Of a stretch of DNA of 64,000 bases, positions 8,997-17,058 are shown in pieces. Made by a program: the position numbers and the translations under genes. This DNA is from Paraburkholderia dioscoreae (GTDB lineage: Bacteria > Pseudomonadota > Gammaproteobacteria > Burkholderiales > Burkholderiaceae): contig NZ_LR699553.1 in assembly GCF_902459535.1 (NCBI RefSeq), positions 2,294,001 to 2,358,000 on the forward strand, read 5' to 3'. Position 1 is the first letter of the stretch. Every line of letters starts with the position of its first letter. The notes beneath the pieces were generated by a model. It saw only the letters and a list, made by a program, of their open reading frames with translations. It did not search any database and had not been told where the DNA came from.

Positions 8997-9021
8997 GAGG
9001 TATCGCAATAACTTATACCTC
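8997..9021. promoter_or_regulatory. probable LysR operator, GAGGTAT-N11-ATACCTC
   Basis: A perfect 7-bp inverted repeat with an 11-base spacer in the phnW/LysR divergent intergenic region, ending 12 bases before the regulator's start. The arms contain the T-N11-A core typical of LysR-type binding sites. Just upstream is a near-palindrome, ATCGATATAATCGAT (8981-8995), in AT-rich sequence suited to a promoter. The placement fits autoregulation of the LysR gene plus control of phnW-phnX. Confidence 0.65.
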
Positions 9022-9033
9022 AGTGAGGCACAC

Positions 9034-9918
9034 GTGCAATACGCGCAATTGCGAGCGTTTCATGCGGTCGCGGAACATGGCGGGTTTTCCAAGGCGGCGC
9101 AGGCGCTTTCGCTCACCCAGCCGGCCGTGTCGGATCACGTGCGGCGGCTGGAACAGGATTACGGCGTCAAACTGTTCGAGCGCGGGCCGCGCGGCGTCGA
9201 GACCACGGAACTCGGTCTGCGTCTTTTCAGCGTGACGCGGCAGATGCTCAGTTGCGAGCGCGACGCGCGGCAACTGCTCGAATCGGCGGGCGGCCTCGAA
9301 TCCGGCTCGCTCTCGCTGGTGGCGGACGCGCCCGATCTGGCGGTCGCGCTGATCGGCGCGTTTCGCAAGCTGCACCCCGGGATCGTCGTGACGCTGTCCA
9401 TCGCCAACGCCGCGGATTGCATGCAGCGCGTGCTATCGAGCGCCGTGGACGCGGCCATTACCGCCGCGCCGCAAGTGCATAGCCGGCTGGAAGCGCGCGT
9501 GTTGCGGCGCGATCCGCTGGTGGCAATGGTGCCGGCGAGCTACCCGGTGGCGAAGAAACGCAAGCTGAGCTACGCGGAACTGGTACAGCAGCCGATGATT
9601 TTCCGCGAGGCGCAATCCGTCACGCAGCAGTTGCTCGAGATCGAACTGGTGCGTGAATCGCTGCAAGTGGAACCGGTGATGTACGTGGACGGCCGCGAGG
9701 CGCTCGAAGAAGCGGTCGCGCAAGGCATGGGCGTGGGGGTGATTGCACGCGCCGAATTCAACGAATCGCGGCGGATCAGAATGATTCCGTTGCAGGACTG
9801 TCGGGTGCAGATGATCGAATCGCTGACGCGGCTCGCCGAGCGGCCCGGATCGAATCTGCTGGACGCGTTGTTTGCGGTGGAGTTGACGAAGCCGGCGCCG
9901 GCCACCTCCGCTCGATAA
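9034..9918 (+). CDS. LysR-family regulator of 2-aminoethylphosphonate use
   Basis: A 294-residue LTTR with an N-terminal HTH (LRAFHAVAEHGGFSKAAQAL, then TQPAVSDHVRRLE and LFERGPRG) and a periplasmic-binding-like effector domain. Divergence from phnW and the operator in the shared promoter suggest that it activates phnWX in response to 2-aminoethylphosphonate or a pathway product. LysR regulators linked to phnW are common in proteobacteria. The ATG at 9034 was chosen because it begins at the conserved LTTR start (MQYAQLRAF). A strong terminator follows the gene. Confidence 0.9.
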   Translation: MQYAQLRAFHAVAEHGGFSKAAQALSLTQPAVSDHVRRLEQDYGVKLFERGPRGVETTELGLRLFSVTRQMLSCERDARQLLESAGGLESGSLSLVADAPDLAVALIGAFRKLHPGIVVTLSIANAADCMQRVLSSAVDAAITAAPQVHSRLEARVLRRDPLVAMVPASYPVAKKRKLSYAELVQQPMIFREAQSVTQQLLEIELVRESLQVEPVMYVDGREALEEAVAQGMGVGVIARAEFNESRRIRMIPLQDCRVQMIESLTRLAERPGSNLLDALFAVELTKPAPATSAR

Positions 9919-9925
9919 AACGGAC

Positions 9926-9962
9926 AGCCGCCCGCCGGGCGCAGCCTGCGGGCGGCTTTCTT
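9926..9962 (+). terminator. rho-independent terminator after the LysR gene
   Basis: A perfect 10-bp stem, AGCCGCCCGC with GCGGGCGGCT, loop of about 12 bases, followed by TTCTTC. It starts 8 bases after the stop codon. The T-tract is short but the stem is very GC-rich. Confidence 0.8.
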
Positions 9963-10023
9963 CATGCCGCGCGAGATGGCGTGACGCTATCCGCCCGCGC
10001 CACCTGCTTTCGCGTCGCGCTGC

Positions 10024-10770
10024 TTAACGCGAGCCGCCGCTCGCAATCAGGCTTTCTCCGGTCAGCCAGCGCGCGTCGTCGGAAGCGAGGAAGGTGACGA
10101 CATCGGCGATATCGTCCGGCTGGCCGATGCGGCCGAGCGGCGTCGTGCTGACCGCCCACGTTTCGAAATCGGAACCGAGAATGCCTGCGGTATGGGTGCC
10201 TTCCGTCGCAACCATGCCCGGATTCACGGAGTTGACGCGGATCTTGCGCGGGCCGAGTTCGCGTGCGAGCACACCGGTAATGCCGTCCACCGCGCCTTTG
10301 GTCGCGGTATAAACCGCGCTGCCCGGCGGCGTGATGCGGCTCACCACCGAGCTGATGTTGACGATGCTCGCGCCTTCACCCAAATGCTTGACCGCGGCCT
10401 GCGTGGTCAGCAGCAGACCCAGCACATTCACGTTGAAGTGCTTATGGAAATGCTCTTCGGTGATTTCTTCGATCGGCGCGAATTCATACACGCCCGAGTT
10501 GTTGACGAGAATGTCGAGGCGGCCATACGTTTCCACCGCGGCATCGATAATGCCTTGTGCGTCCGCTGCTTTGGACACGTCGCCTGCCACGGCCACCGCC
10601 TTGCCGCCCGCGGCAGTAATCGCCGCGACCACGCTCTCCGCACCCGTCTTGCTCGACGAATAGTTCACCACCACGGAGGCACCCTGGGCCGCCAATGCCT
10701 TGGCGATAGCCGCACCGATACCTTTCGACGCGCCGGTTACCACCGCAACTTTACCTGTGAGCTTGCTCAT
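10024..10770 (-). CDS. short-chain dehydrogenase/reductase
   Basis: A classical SDR of 248 residues with a Rossmann fold and likely NADP(H) use. The cofactor motif TGASKGIG is near residue 13 and NNSG near 90. The catalytic Ser (NISSVVS) and Y-x-x-x-K (YTATKGA) are present, and the C-terminal segment LTGESLIASGGSR is typical. It resembles 3-oxoacyl-ACP-reductase-like and glucose-dehydrogenase-like oxidoreductases, which are often stress-associated with unknown physiological substrates. It stands alone. An inverted repeat 77-90 bp upstream may be the operator of an unlinked regulator. Confidence 0.88.
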   Translation of the reverse strand: MSKLTGKVAVVTGASKGIGAAIAKALAAQGASVVVNYSSSKTGAESVVAAITAAGGKAVAVAGDVSKAADAQGIIDAAVETYGRLDILVNNSGVYEFAPIEEITEEHFHKHFNVNVLGLLLTTQAAVKHLGEGASIVNISSVVSRITPPGSAVYTATKGAVDGITGVLARELGPRKIRVNSVNPGMVATEGTHTAGILGSDFETWAVSTTPLGRIGQPDDIADVVTFLASDDARWLTGESLIASGGSR

Positions 10771-10846
10771 GATCGATTCCTTTAAATGGGATTTGCGCCG
10801 GTGCTGTCGCGAAGATTCGCGGGCTGCATTGGAAATCCAGTGGCGC

Positions 10847-10860
10847 TGTCACTGGTGACA
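10847..10860. promoter_or_regulatory. inverted repeat TGTCAC-TG-GTGACA upstream of the SDR gene
   Basis: A perfect 6-bp inverted repeat with a 2-base centre, 77-90 bp upstream of the SDR start. Its size and position suit a dimeric repressor operator (HxlR, MarR or TetR type), but no such regulator gene is adjacent. Confidence 0.35.
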
Positions 10861-11089
10861 ATGTAGGCAGGTTGAGCAGGCGGATAAAGCGGCTGGAGGC
10901 GAACAGATACGTCGGTTGAGCCGAACAATCGGTGGATGCGTGCTACGAATGGCTGAAAGGCTTGCTGCGGGAAGCGGTGTCATCCGCCGGATCGAATGGA
11001 TGGATCGCTAGCAAGCGGGCGCATAAGCTCGCACAGAGCGCATACTGGCCTGCGCTGTCAGGCGAGGCGGTTCAGACAATGCATTGGAT

Positions 11090-11176
11090 TCAGTCCCTAC
11101 GCATCAGCATAATCTGCACGGCCACGCTGGCAAGCACCGCCAGCGCACCGAGCGTATCCAGAATAGTGGACCACAC
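11090..11176 (-). CDS. predicted 28-residue single-span membrane peptide
   Basis: A short reading frame with a GTG start and AAGGAG 7 bases upstream. It encodes a peptide of mostly hydrophobic residues (TLGALAVLASVAVQIMLM) ending in Arg-Arg-Asp, a pattern of one transmembrane helix with a positive C-terminus. It is too short for standard gene callers. The ribosome binding site and the amphipathic design argue for a real gene, but no homologue was checked and no function can be named. It lies in the otherwise gene-poor stretch between the SDR and iacF-like genes. Confidence 0.45.
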   Translation of the reverse strand: MWSTILDTLGALAVLASVAVQIMLMRRD

Positions 11177-11515
11177 GATCTCGCTCCTTCCATGTTCGCT
11201 TTCGTCATTGCCTGATTAAACGAATGCGCGTGTCATGAATTGAATGCCCAGTCCGGGCAGGCAGAAGCCGTGATTGAAGTGATGCCCGCCATTGTCCACC
11301 TGAACGCAATGGCGCGACCGCAAGAGGCGCTAGTGCGGCATCTGGCGGAATTCGAAGCTGCGGCTCTCATACTCCGCATTACCCGATTATCAGTCAGACT
11401 TATCCGACTTATCATTTTTTATCGATTTGCCTGATTTGGTGCGGTTTCTTATCCTTGACACACAACCGCATGCGACCCGATGCATGCACCGTCCGCTCCC
11501 CTTGCCGGCAAGATC
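11177..11515. other. intergenic region, no gene seen
   Basis: About 340 bases without a supported gene. It contains short overlapping reading frames on both strands with no ribosome binding site and atypical composition. A short direct repeat (GACTTATC twice, around 11396-11412) sits near an AT-rich run, TTATCATTTTTTATCG, that could be part of the promoter for the reductase gene. Confidence 0.5.
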
Positions 11516-12493
11516 ATGGAAAGAACCACCTTCAACGTGCGCGTCGACAGCGTCCGCGACGAGGCGCATGGCGTGCGCTCCTTCAGCGTGTCGCGTCTGG
11601 ACGGCCAACCGTTCGACCACTACGAGGCCGGCGCGCACATCGACGTCACCGGCCCCTCCGGCGTCACGCGGCAATATTCGCTGTGCGGCGACCCGGATCA
11701 TCGTGAAGCACATGTGTTTGCCGTGAAGCGCGAAGCGACTTCGCGGGGCGGCTCACGTTCGCTGCATGACGATGTCACGGTCGGCAGCGAATTGACCGTC
11801 GGTGCGCCGCGCAACCTGTTCCAGCTCGCGCAGCACGCCCGCGAACATATTCTGCTGGCCGCGGGTATCGGTGTGACGCCGCTCCTGAGTATGGCGTACC
11901 GTCTGCTCGAGCAGCGGCAGCGTTTCGCGCTGCACTATTTCGCTCGCAGCGCCGAACATGCGGCGTTTTTGCAGCTGCTTTCACGCGCGCCGTTTAGTGA
12001 CTACGTGACGCTCCACTTCGGCGTTGCGCGCGACCAGCTCGATGCGGTGCTCGGCAGTTGTCTCGCGAATGCGCGCGAGGGCACGCATCTCTATACCTGC
12101 GGGCCGGCGCCTTTCATGGAACGTGTGGTGGCGATCGGCGAAACGCGCGTTGCGCCGGAGGCGATCCATCTCGAACGATTCGCGGCTGACCCGGTCTCCG
12201 CCACGAGCGCTCAGACCGCCGCGCTCGATACGTTCGACGTGCAGATCGCGAGTAGCGGCGCAACCGTGCGCGTGGACAAGGACACGACGATCGTCGCGGC
12301 GCTGGCGTCGATCGGCATTGAAGTGGATACGTCGTGCGGCGAAGGCGTCTGCGGCACCTGTATGGTCGACGTGCTGAGCGGCACACCCGAGCATCGCGAC
12401 CATTGCCTGAGCAAAGCGGAACGGGCGGGCGGCAAGGTGATCTGCTGCTGCATTTCGCGCGCGGCGTCGCCGGTTCTTGTGCTGGATCTTTGA
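11516..12493 (+). CDS. iacF: PDR/VanB-type ferredoxin oxidoreductase, IacF-like reductase of the Rieske oxygenase
   Basis: A phthalate-dioxygenase-reductase type protein that passes electrons from NADH through FMN to a C-terminal plant-type [2Fe-2S] domain. Visible motifs are the flavin site RQYSLCGDP, the NAD site GIGVTPLLSM, the YTCGPAPFME segment, and the cluster ligands CGEGVCGTC with a distal cysteine near KVICC. The start at 11516 fits the conserved domain; an ATG at 11480 is possible. The same reductase class serves as IacF in published iac clusters of Pseudomonas putida 1290 and Paraburkholderia phytofirmans. The neighbouring iacC/iacD genes lack any other reductase. The partner assignment is by context. 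Confidence 0.8.
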   Translation: MERTTFNVRVDSVRDEAHGVRSFSVSRLDGQPFDHYEAGAHIDVTGPSGVTRQYSLCGDPDHREAHVFAVKREATSRGGSRSLHDDVTVGSELTVGAPRNLFQLAQHAREHILLAAGIGVTPLLSMAYRLLEQRQRFALHYFARSAEHAAFLQLLSRAPFSDYVTLHFGVARDQLDAVLGSCLANAREGTHLYTCGPAPFMERVVAIGETRVAPEAIHLERFAADPVSATSAQTAALDTFDVQIASSGATVRVDKDTTIVAALASIGIEVDTSCGEGVCGTCMVDVLSGTPEHRDHCLSKAERAGGKVICCCISRAASPVLVLDL

Positions 12494-12561
12494 CGCGCCT
12501 CGCTTTTTCACCGCCATGCCGGTTTCCACAGCGGCAGCGGCAGCGATCACGTAAGCCAACG

Positions 12562-12583
12562 AGGTGCCGCAATCGCGGCACCT
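12562..12583. terminator. candidate terminator between convergent iacF and catC
   Basis: A perfect 9-bp stem, AGGTGCCGC and GCGGCACCT, with the loop AATC, placed between two convergent genes. The T-tract is poor on both sides, so it may act as a weak or RNA-stabilising hairpin in either direction. Confidence 0.45.
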
Positions 12584-12599
12584 TCGCGATCGCATGTCC

Positions 12600-12890
12600 T
12601 TACCGGTCGTCGTCGCGAATCGACGACGCATGCCGGCACAACGCGCGCACTTCGACATCCATATACGGAAACAGCGGCAACTGGCTCAGCACGTCGTGCA
12701 GATGCGCGGGGCTCTCCACGTCGAATACGCTGATATTCGCATAGCGCCCGGCAATCCGCCACAAGTGTCGCCACACGCCTTCCTGTTGCAGCCTTTGCGA
12801 CATCGCCTTCTCATCGGCCTTCAGGCGAGCCGCGCGTTCGGCATCCATATCGACCGGCAGATTGACGGTCATTTCAACGTGAAACAGCAT
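12600..12890 (-). CDS. catC: muconolactone delta-isomerase
   Basis: A 96-residue protein matching the CatC family: MLFHVEMTVNLP at the start, WRIAGRYANISVFDVES in the middle and the ASSIRDDDR end. It converts muconolactone to 3-oxoadipate enol-lactone in the catechol branch of the beta-ketoadipate pathway. The full family length is present. AGGAG lies 6-7 bases before the ATG. It is the last gene of catB-catA-catC, 113 bp after catA. Confidence 0.95.
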   Translation of the reverse strand: MLFHVEMTVNLPVDMDAERAARLKADEKAMSQRLQQEGVWRHLWRIAGRYANISVFDVESPAHLHDVLSQLPLFPYMDVEVRALCRHASSIRDDDR

Positions 12891-13003
12891 GCTTGCTCCT
12901 ATCCCTGATCGATGACAAAAAAGCCCTGGCGGCCCGGCCGATCTCGCCGCGCAACCAGGGTTGACAGATTCATGCGGTACGTCCAGCCCTTTTCTGCCGA
13001 GAA

Positions 13004-13912
13004 TCAGGCTTCAGCGCGCAGGCGCTCCACTTCGGCATCCGGCAGGTTGTCGCGTTCCTTGAACAGCGTGAAGTCGAAATCGATCAGCGCGAAATTGCCG
13101 TCCACGCCATACGGTTTTCCTTCGGCACCCTCGGCCTGCTTGACCGCCGGCACGAGTCCGTCGCGCGTGGCGAACGCGAAGTCGTCCCACAGATACGGAT
13201 CGCCGTCGATGTTGATCTGCGTGGTCAGCTTGCGGAACCCCGGCGCGGAAACGAAAAAGTGAATATGCGCCGGACGATGCCCATGACGGCCGAGCTGATC
13301 GAGCAGCAACTGTGTCTGCCCTTGCGGCGGCACGCTATAGCCGACCGGCACGACGCTGCGGAAGCTGTACCTGCCTTCTGTGTCGGTGCGGATCGAGCGG
13401 CGCAGATTGAAGGCCGGTTGCGATTTGTCGAAGTACGAGTAGTTGCCGAGATGATTCGCGTGCCACACTTCCACGAGCGCGTGCGCCAAAGGCTTGCCGT
13501 CTTCGCCCAGCACGCGGCCGCGCATGATCAGCGTCTGACCCGGATCGGTGCCGTCGTCGAGCCGCGCATGCCCTTCGGAGAGCGGCGCGCCGGCCACGTA
13601 CAACGGACCTTCGATGGTGCGCGGCGTGCCGCCTTCGATGCCGGCCTTTGCCTCCGCTTCATCCAGACGCAGATCGAGAAAATGCTCGAAGCCCAGCCCC
13701 GCGGCCAGCAGGCCGAGCTCGCCGCTCTTGCCCGCGTCGCCGAGATAGTTCAGCGCGGTCCAGAATTCGGCGGGCTGCACGTCGAAGTCTTCGATCGTAT
13801 AGAACAGATCCTGCACGATCCGGTTGACGATCTGCCTGGTGCGCGGATTGCCTGCGTGGGTGGCGCTGTCGTTGATCTTCTGGAGCAACGCGTCGATAGC
13901 TTGCCTGTTCAT
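13004..13912 (-). CDS. catA: catechol 1,2-dioxygenase
   Basis: A 302-residue intradiol ring-cleavage dioxygenase making cis,cis-muconate from catechol. The N-terminal helical linker domain precedes the catalytic domain. The non-haem Fe(III) ligand region shows the tyrosines in GNYSYF and VPVGYSVPP and the histidines in HGHRPAHIHFF. The ATG at 13912 has AAGGAG 7 bases upstream. The reading frame stays open further upstream into catB's region but has no start signal there and is out of frame with catB. Catechol is the expected product of the adjacent iac pathway. Confidence 0.97.
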   Translation of the reverse strand: MNRQAIDALLQKINDSATHAGNPRTRQIVNRIVQDLFYTIEDFDVQPAEFWTALNYLGDAGKSGELGLLAAGLGFEHFLDLRLDEAEAKAGIEGGTPRTIEGPLYVAGAPLSEGHARLDDGTDPGQTLIMRGRVLGEDGKPLAHALVEVWHANHLGNYSYFDKSQPAFNLRRSIRTDTEGRYSFRSVVPVGYSVPPQGQTQLLLDQLGRHGHRPAHIHFFVSAPGFRKLTTQINIDGDPYLWDDFAFATRDGLVPAVKQAEGAEGKPYGVDGNFALIDFDFTLFKERDNLPDAEVERLRAEA

Positions 13913-13959
13913 GGGGTATCTCCTTCGTATGATGTTCTGGATGGCTAACGGATGAGCCT

Positions 13960-15117
13960 TCAGTTCGTGGTAACGCTGGCGCCTTTGCGCGTATCGCGTC
14001 GCAGGCGGTCGATCTTGTCCCAGTCGAGCGTAATGCCAAGACCCGGACCTTGAGGCAGGTGCAGCGCAAAATTCTCGTAGCGCAGCGGTTCGGTGAGAAT
14101 TTCTTCGGTCAGCAACAACGGGCCGAACAGTTCGGTGCCCCACTTCAATTCGCCGAAGGTGCTGAAAAGTTGCGCCGAAGCCATTGTGCCCACCGCGCCT
14201 TCGAGCATGGTGCCGCCATACAGGTCGATATTCGCGGCCGAGGCGATGCCCGCCACTTGCGCCGCGCCCACGAGGCCGCCCGATTGCGCGATCTTCACGG
14301 CGAAGACATCGGCGGCACGGGCGCTGGCAATCGCGAATGCATCGGCCGGACCGTGCAGCGCTTCGTCGGCCATGATCGGCACTTGAGCGAGGTCGGTCAG
14401 ACGCTTGAGGCCGGTGCGGTTTTCCGCGGCAATGGGCTGCTCGATCAGTGCCACGCCCGCGTCGGCGAAACGCCGCGCGGCCCAGATCGTTTCCGATTCG
14501 GTCCATGCCTGGTTCACGTCGACCCGCACTTCGCCGCGCCCTTCCAGCGCTTTCCTGATGGCGACGACATGCGCCACGTCGTCTGCCAGCGCGCGCGAGC
14601 CGATCTTCAGCTTGAACACCCGATGCCGCTTCGTCTCGTACACCTGCTCGGCTTCATCGATATCGCGCTTCGTGTCGCCGCTCGCGAGCGTCCACGCCAC
14701 CTCCATGCAATCGCGCACACGGCCGCCGAACAGTTCCGACAGCGGCACGCCGAGGCGCTGTGCCTGCGCATCGAACAGCGCCGTTTCCAGCGCGGATTTC
14801 GCAAAGCGGTTGCCCTGAAACAGCTCGCGCAGTTTCGCCATCGCGGCGCCCGGACGCGTTGCGTCCAACCCTTTGAGCAACGGCGCGAAATAGGTGTCGA
14901 TGTTGACCTTGATACTTTCCGGGCTTTCCTCACCGTAAGCGAGGCCGCCGATGGTGGTGCCCTCGCCCACGCCGACTACCCCGTCGGCGCAACGGATGCG
15001 CACCAGCACCAGCGTCTGGCAATTCATCGTTGCGACCGAGAGGCGGTGCGGACGGATCGTCGGTACGTCGACGAGAATCGTCTCCACGCTCTCGATCTTC
15101 ACGGGTGTTGCTATCAT
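13960..15117 (-). CDS. catB: muconate cycloisomerase
   Basis: A 385-residue member of the enolase superfamily that lactonises cis,cis-muconate to muconolactone. The capping domain is followed by a TIM barrel with the catalytic K-x-K (FKLKIG, near residue 170), the metal ligands in VDVNQAW, EQP and ADEA, and the opposite-face Lys in FAVKIAQSGG. AGGAGG lies 7 bases before the ATG. It is the first gene of the catBAC operon and divergent from catR. Confidence 0.96.
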   Translation of the reverse strand: MIATPVKIESVETILVDVPTIRPHRLSVATMNCQTLVLVRIRCADGVVGVGEGTTIGGLAYGEESPESIKVNIDTYFAPLLKGLDATRPGAAMAKLRELFQGNRFAKSALETALFDAQAQRLGVPLSELFGGRVRDCMEVAWTLASGDTKRDIDEAEQVYETKRHRVFKLKIGSRALADDVAHVVAIRKALEGRGEVRVDVNQAWTESETIWAARRFADAGVALIEQPIAAENRTGLKRLTDLAQVPIMADEALHGPADAFAIASARAADVFAVKIAQSGGLVGAAQVAGIASAANIDLYGGTMLEGAVGTMASAQLFSTFGELKWGTELFGPLLLTEEILTEPLRYENFALHLPQGPGLGITLDWDKIDRLRRDTRKGASVTTN

Positions 15118-15204
15118 TCGTTGCCCTCCTGAACTGCCTGACCGGGAGCCCCCATATTAGAAACAAACCCGCGAAGCAGTCCAACACCGATTCCGACTAC
15201 TTCC

Positions 15205-15219
15205 ATACCTTAGAGGTAT
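15205..15219. promoter_or_regulatory. CatR/BenM-type operator, ATAC-N7-GTAT
   Basis: ATACCTTAGAGGTAT matches the ATAC-N7-GTAT consensus known for CatM, BenM and CatR. It is part of a longer perfect repeat, CATACCT-TAG-AGGTATG (15204-15220). It overlaps the region just upstream of catR's ATG (15222) and its likely ribosome binding site, and is about 85-100 bp from the catB start. This fits repression of catR and muconate-dependent activation of catBAC. Confidence 0.75.
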
Positions 15220-15221
15220 GC

Positions 15222-16109
15222 ATGGAACTTCGCCAACTCCGCTATTTCATCGCGGTCGCGGAAGAAATGAACATCACGCGGGCCGCCAATCGCCTGCACA
15301 TGACGCAGCCGCCGCTCAGCCGGCAGATCCAGCAGATCGAAGAAAACGTCGGCCTGCCGCTGTTCGAGCGCGGCTCGCGGCCATTGCGGCTGACCGAAGC
15401 CGGCCGCATTTTCTATGCGCAGGCAAAGCGCCTGATCGACGAAGCGGACGAGCTCGGCCCCCTCACGCGGCGCCTCGCGCAACTGGCCGAGCGCGTCGTG
15501 ATCGGCTTCGTGCCGTCGACGCTCTACGGCGCGCTGCCCGCCGTGATCCGTGCGTTTCGTGAAGCCGCGCCGCATATCGAACTCTCGCTGATCGAAATGT
15601 TCACGATCGAGCAGCTCGGGGCGCTCAAGGGCGGCCGCATCGACGTGGGCTTCGGCCGCCTGCGCTTCGACGACGCGCAACTCGCGCGCGAAGTCCTCGT
15701 CGAAGAACGGATGATTGCCGCGCTGCCGCAAGACCACCCGCTGGCGCGCCAGAAGAAAGCGCTGACACTGGCGGCGCTCGCGCAGGAAACCCTGATCGTC
15801 TATCCCAGCACGCCGCGGCCGAGCTATGCCGACCAGCAGCTATCGGCCATGCACGATCATGCGCTGGAGCCGAAGGCAATTCATGAAGTGCGGGAATTAC
15901 AGACCGCGTTGGGTCTGGTCGCGGCACAAGTGGGCGTGTGTCTGGTGCCGGAAAGCGTGGAGGGTTTGCGCGCGCACGGCGTAGTGTACCGGCCGATTCC
16001 GTCAGCCAACGTTGCTTCGCCGATCATCATGAGCCGCCGTTTGCAGGACGAATCGCCGACCACCACCTTGCTCTGTTCGCTCGCACGTGAGCTGTTCAAA
16101 CGGGTTTAA
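15222..16109 (+). CDS. catR: LysR-family activator of the catechol operon
   Basis: A 295-residue LTTR of the CatR/BenM/ClcR branch: MELRQLRYFIAVAEEMNITRA, TQPPLSRQIQQIEE and LFERGSRPLRLTEAG, then the effector domain with a PSTPRPSYADQ segment typical of muconate-binding members. It is divergent from catB with a consensus operator between them. The ATG at 15222 is the conserved family start; longer upstream reading frames are not supported. Confidence 0.93.
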   Translation: MELRQLRYFIAVAEEMNITRAANRLHMTQPPLSRQIQQIEENVGLPLFERGSRPLRLTEAGRIFYAQAKRLIDEADELGPLTRRLAQLAERVVIGFVPSTLYGALPAVIRAFREAAPHIELSLIEMFTIEQLGALKGGRIDVGFGRLRFDDAQLAREVLVEERMIAALPQDHPLARQKKALTLAALAQETLIVYPSTPRPSYADQQLSAMHDHALEPKAIHEVRELQTALGLVAAQVGVCLVPESVEGLRAHGVVYRPIPSANVASPIIMSRRLQDESPTTTLLCSLARELFKRV

Positions 16110-16122
16110 CGCGGCCGCGCAG

Positions 16123-17055
16123 TCACTTCCCGTCGAAGCGCCGCACGATATCCGCCATCAGGTTGCGCAACCACACGTTGCCCTCGTCCTGATCGAAATG
16201 CTCGTGCCAGTGCATCGTCACGGCCGCGATCGGCAAGGTCACGGGCAACTCGTAGATCTGAAAATTGCCGCCGCGATTGAAAATCTGCGCAAGACGCCGC
16301 GGCAGTGTGGCGAACAGATCGGTGACGGCCAGCACGCTCGGCAAAGCCACGAAATGCGGTAGTTCCAGCGCGATATGACGCCCGACGCCCTGCGCGCGGA
16401 ATTCGTCGTCGAGCGCGCGGTGGCTATGCTCCACCGAAGTGATCTGCACGTGCGAAGCATCCAGAAACGCCTTCAGGCTCAGCTCCTTCGTGCGCGGCAA
16501 CCCGCGGCGCTTCCTCGTCATGCATACGTAGGTCTCTTCGAACAGCGCCTGATGCCGTGTGCGTGCGGTCAAAGTGGGCAGATTGCCGATGGCGAAATCG
16601 AGCCGGCTCGCACGCAATGCGTCTTCGATTTCCTCGACCGGCAACGGCTCGATGCGCAATCTCACGCGCGGCGCCTGCTGGTGCAAAGCCTCGCAAATGG
16701 GCGGCAGATAGGCGAGCTCGCCCGCGTCCGAAAGCGATACGCGGAACGTGCGCGTGCTTACCGCCGGGTCGAAATGTTCCGCGTAGCGCAGCGCCTCGCG
16801 CACCGTGTCCAGCGCGCGAGCCACGATAGCCGACAGTTCCAGCGCAATCGGCGTGGGCTGCATGCCGGCGCGTGTGCGGATAAAGAGCGGGTCGTCGAAT
16901 AGCGTGCGCAAACGCCCCAGCGAATAGCTGATGGCGGGCTGCGACAACGCCAGCCGCTCGCCCGCCCGGGTCAGGCTGCGCTCTTCGACAATCGCCTGAA
17001 AAACGCGCAGCAGGTTGAGGTCGACTTGATCCAGCGAATTCATCAAGATATCCAT
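16123..17055 (-). CDS. LysR-family regulator, NahR/NodD-like, divergent from iacC
   Basis: A 310-residue LTTR. The N-terminal signature DLNLLRVFQAIVEERSLTRAGERL, QPAISYSLGRLR and DPLFIRTRAGMQPTP is typical of the NahR/NodD/LinR branch, which senses aromatic compounds. It faces the iacC gene, so it is the probable activator of the iac-like operon. In P. phytofirmans a LysR regulator responding to dioxindole-3-acetate has been reported for iac genes, whereas the P. putida cluster has a MarR gene (iacR). The start could also be the ATG at 17043. The AT-rich inverted repeat at 17059-17087 is a plausible binding site. Confidence 0.88.
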   Translation of the reverse strand: MDILMNSLDQVDLNLLRVFQAIVEERSLTRAGERLALSQPAISYSLGRLRTLFDDPLFIRTRAGMQPTPIALELSAIVARALDTVREALRYAEHFDPAVSTRTFRVSLSDAGELAYLPPICEALHQQAPRVRLRIEPLPVEEIEDALRASRLDFAIGNLPTLTARTRHQALFEETYVCMTRKRRGLPRTKELSLKAFLDASHVQITSVEHSHRALDDEFRAQGVGRHIALELPHFVALPSVLAVTDLFATLPRRLAQIFNRGGNFQIYELPVTLPIAAVTMHWHEHFDQDEGNVWLRNLMADIVRRFDGK

Positions 17056-17058
17056 GCG

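Noticed and set aside
10932..11219. 95-codon plus-strand frame in the SDR/iacF gap
   Set aside because: No ribosome site, no family resemblance, and it lies antisense to the better-supported 28-codon peptide gene.
11240..11434. 64-codon plus-strand frame before iacF
   Set aside because: No ribosome site and low-complexity, shadow-like composition; a minus-strand frame overlaps it equally well.
13004..14506. A 500-codon open frame joining catA to sequence inside catB
   Set aside because: The catA start at 13912 has a strong ribosome site and the family N-terminus; upstream codons are out-of-frame catB sequence.
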